Part shown: positions 40,879-41,476 of the stretch, in pieces
How the letters are laid out: each line of letters starts with the position of its first letter
Position numbering within the stretch: the stretch's first letter is position 1
Virus record (IMG/VR): IMGVR_UViG_3300006789_000003
Span: 1-41,476 of that record
Reading direction: 5' to 3' (one strand)
DNA from: a virus
DNA length: 41,476 nucleotides
The notes under the pieces: generated by a model
What the model saw: only the letters and a program-made list of their open reading frames with translations
What the model was told of the DNA's origin: nothing
Database searches by the model: none
Position numbers and translations under genes: made by a program

Positions 40879-40901
40879 CCTGCACCGAGTGCAGGACTCG
40901 G
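40879..40901. other. two mutually exclusive hairpins
   Basis: CCTGCAC-CGA-GTGCAGG (40879-40895) forms a perfect 7-bp stem. The sequence CCGAGT-GCAGG-ACTCGG (40885-40901) forms a 6-bp stem using the same bases. Only one can form at a time, the arrangement expected for a conformational switch. No clear partner gene. Confidence 0.4.
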
Positions 40902-40998
40902 ACGCGCTAACGGGGGGGCTTACGAACTCGAAACGCCCAAAATTGGGTGTGTCCGGTATCTGTCTCTAGTCCTCGCCCCCCTTGGGGGGGTACCCCGG

Positions 40999-41097
40999 TT
41001 GTCCACAAGTTATCCACAGCTTGTTAACAGCTTGCTAACAAGTTAGCCACAGGCTATGCACAGCTTGTGCACACGCCTGTTAGTATCCTGTGGATAA
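40999..41097. other. putative oriC-like replication origin: array of DnaA-box 9-mers
   Basis: Seven 9-mers in the same direction start at 40999, 41010, 41021, 41032, 41043, 41054 and 41065, exactly 11 bp apart with 2-bp gaps: TTGTCCACA, TTATCCACA, TTGTTAACA, TTGCTAACA, TTAGCCACA, CTATGCACA, TTGTGCACA. The second is the perfect DnaA box. An inverted perfect box (TGTGGATAA) is at 41089-41097. Same-direction sites 2 bp apart mirror the DnaA-ATP filament arrays of E. coli oriC. An AT-rich flank lies to the left. Confidence 0.8.
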
Positions 41098-41361
41098 GTG
41101 CGAACGCCCTCAGATCGTGTCTAACGCACGATCTCGACAGATCGATACCAACGCTAGGCCTCTCGCTTGCGCCCGCTACACGGGCTTACAAGCCGTCGGC
41201 GAAAACGCCAGCGCGCGGGGAGAGCGCGCGGGAAGCACCCGCCCATACGGTCGGCCGCACGTAGGCTACGCCAGCCGCAAGCCCGACCTGTACGTGACGT
41301 ACGGTCGGTCGCCAGCCTTGTATATACGTAAGACAAGCGCATCCTGCGCTTGCCGTGAGTA
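41098..41361. other. GC-rich hairpin array with no gene
   Basis: Short ORFs here lack ribosome-binding sites and are rejected. Strong inverted repeats follow one another: GCCCG-CTACA-CGGGC (41171-41185), GGCG-AAAA-CGCC (41198-41209), GCGCGC around GGGGAGA (41211-41229), a bulged GTACG/CGTAC hairpin (41287-41308) and CAAGCGCA-TCC-TGCGCTTG (41334-41352). TACGGTCGG and CGCCAGCC each occur twice. It may be a single-strand initiation or primosome site, a packaging element or a non-coding RNA. Confidence 0.5.
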
Positions 41362-41390
41362 CGTCCCATAGAGACATAAATGCGTCGCAT
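41362..41390. repeat. 29-bp element upstream of an early promoter, copy 2
   Basis: Matches 626-654 at 25 of 29 positions. It lies 18 bases upstream of the -35 at 41409. See the first copy for the shared blocks. Confidence 0.6.
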
Positions 41391-41408
41391 GGAGACATGC
41401 ATTGGGGG

Positions 41409-41437
41409 TTGACATCCTGTGCGCCGCCATAGATAAT
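41409..41437 (+). promoter_or_regulatory. sigma70 promoter of the first early gene
   Basis: Perfect TTGACA (41409-41414), 17-bp spacer, GATAAT (41432-41437). The leader CATCAACG begins at 41446 and is followed by ACACACAAGGAACAACGACATG, whose last three bases are the start codon of the first gene once the contig is closed. Confidence 0.85.
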
Positions 41438-41454
41438 GTGTCCAACATCAACGT

Positions 41455-41476
41455 ACACACAAGGAACAACGACATG
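41455..41476. repeat. 22-bp terminal direct repeat (contig closure), right copy
   Basis: Identical to bases 1-22. Together with the promoter at 41409 it places the start of the genome map inside a normal leader, which indicates assembly of a circular or permuted molecule. Confidence 0.75.

Larger units (their letters stand above)
40570..40998. other. AT-rich divergent control region with no gene
   Basis: No ORF with a plausible ribosome-binding site. Bases 40590-40830 are strongly AT-rich (for example TTAATTAAGTC), fitting a DNA-unwinding element. It contains the two minus-strand promoters, the LexA box, two mutually exclusive hairpins (40879-40901) and a very GC-rich hairpin (CCCCCC-TT-GGGGGG, 40976-40989). 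The DnaA-box array lies just to its right. Confidence 0.6.

Noticed and set aside
40999-41073. CRISPR array
   Set aside because: The repeats are 9 bp with 2-bp gaps, far too short for repeats and spacers, and fit DnaA boxes.
41067-41475. Several overlapping ORFs of 60-90 codons on both strands
   Set aside because: No ribosome-binding sites. They cover the inverted DnaA box, the hairpins and the early promoter, and their arginine/glycine-rich translation is typical of GC-rich non-coding DNA.
1-41476. Prophage with integrase and att sites
   Set aside because: No integrase, excisionase or repressor gene, and no bacterial flanks. The LexA box alone does not prove lysogeny.

Overview
The window reads as one essentially complete genome of a virulent, tailed, podovirus-type phage. 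The last 22 bases repeat the first 22, and a promoter at 41409-41437 with its leader reads across that junction into the first gene, so the sequence is probably a circularised contig of about 41,454 unique bases. Three things point to a gamma- or betaproteobacterial host: sigma70-type promoters, a near-perfect E. coli-type LexA box, and tandem DnaA boxes. Family-A DNA polymerase, a B12-dependent class II ribonucleotide reductase, three internal virion proteins and T7-like tail-tube genes, without a phage RNA polymerase, recall Zobellviridae/'cobavirus'-like podoviruses. That placement is an inference from gene content, not from a search.

Layout. Positions 1-3512 (+) hold about a dozen small early genes of unknown function, fed by at least four near-identical promoter-leader cassettes. 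After a promoter and a structured 5' leader (3588-3753), the replication and nucleotide block runs to 16968 (+). It encodes primase, DnaB-like helicase, family-A polymerase, a probable SSB, a FEN-type 5'-3' exonuclease, a PD-(D/E)XK Holliday-junction-type nuclease, a dATP/dGTP diphosphohydrolase-like protein, a DnaQ-like exonuclease with zinc ribbon, a glycosyltransferase-like protein, an SprT-like metallopeptidase, a secreted protein, a ParB-like protein, class II RNR and a YcgN-like cysteine-cluster protein. Several tiny membrane proteins are scattered among them. Genes often overlap by ATGA or a few bases, which suggests translational coupling.

From 16949 to 40569 everything is on the minus strand and forms the late operon. 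In transcription order it contains small coiled-coil/zinc-ribbon proteins, a candidate structured RNA, appendage and spike genes, small terminase, large terminase, portal, scaffold, major capsid protein (followed by a hairpin terminator), a fibre, tail tubular A- and B-like proteins, a second fibre, three internal/ejection proteins, an M15 endolysin, a holin candidate and further membrane proteins.

The two arms diverge from a non-coding control region of about 885 bp (40570-41454). It holds two minus-strand sigma70-type promoters for the late operon, a LexA/SOS-type operator, GC-rich hairpins, seven DnaA-box-like 9-mers spaced exactly 11 bp apart plus one inverted perfect DnaA box, a series of strong hairpins, and the first early promoter. 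The strongest hypothesis from the window is a host-DnaA-dependent, bidirectional, oriC-like origin combined with an SOS operator in a phage that shows no integrase, repressor, RNA polymerase or dedicated replication initiator.
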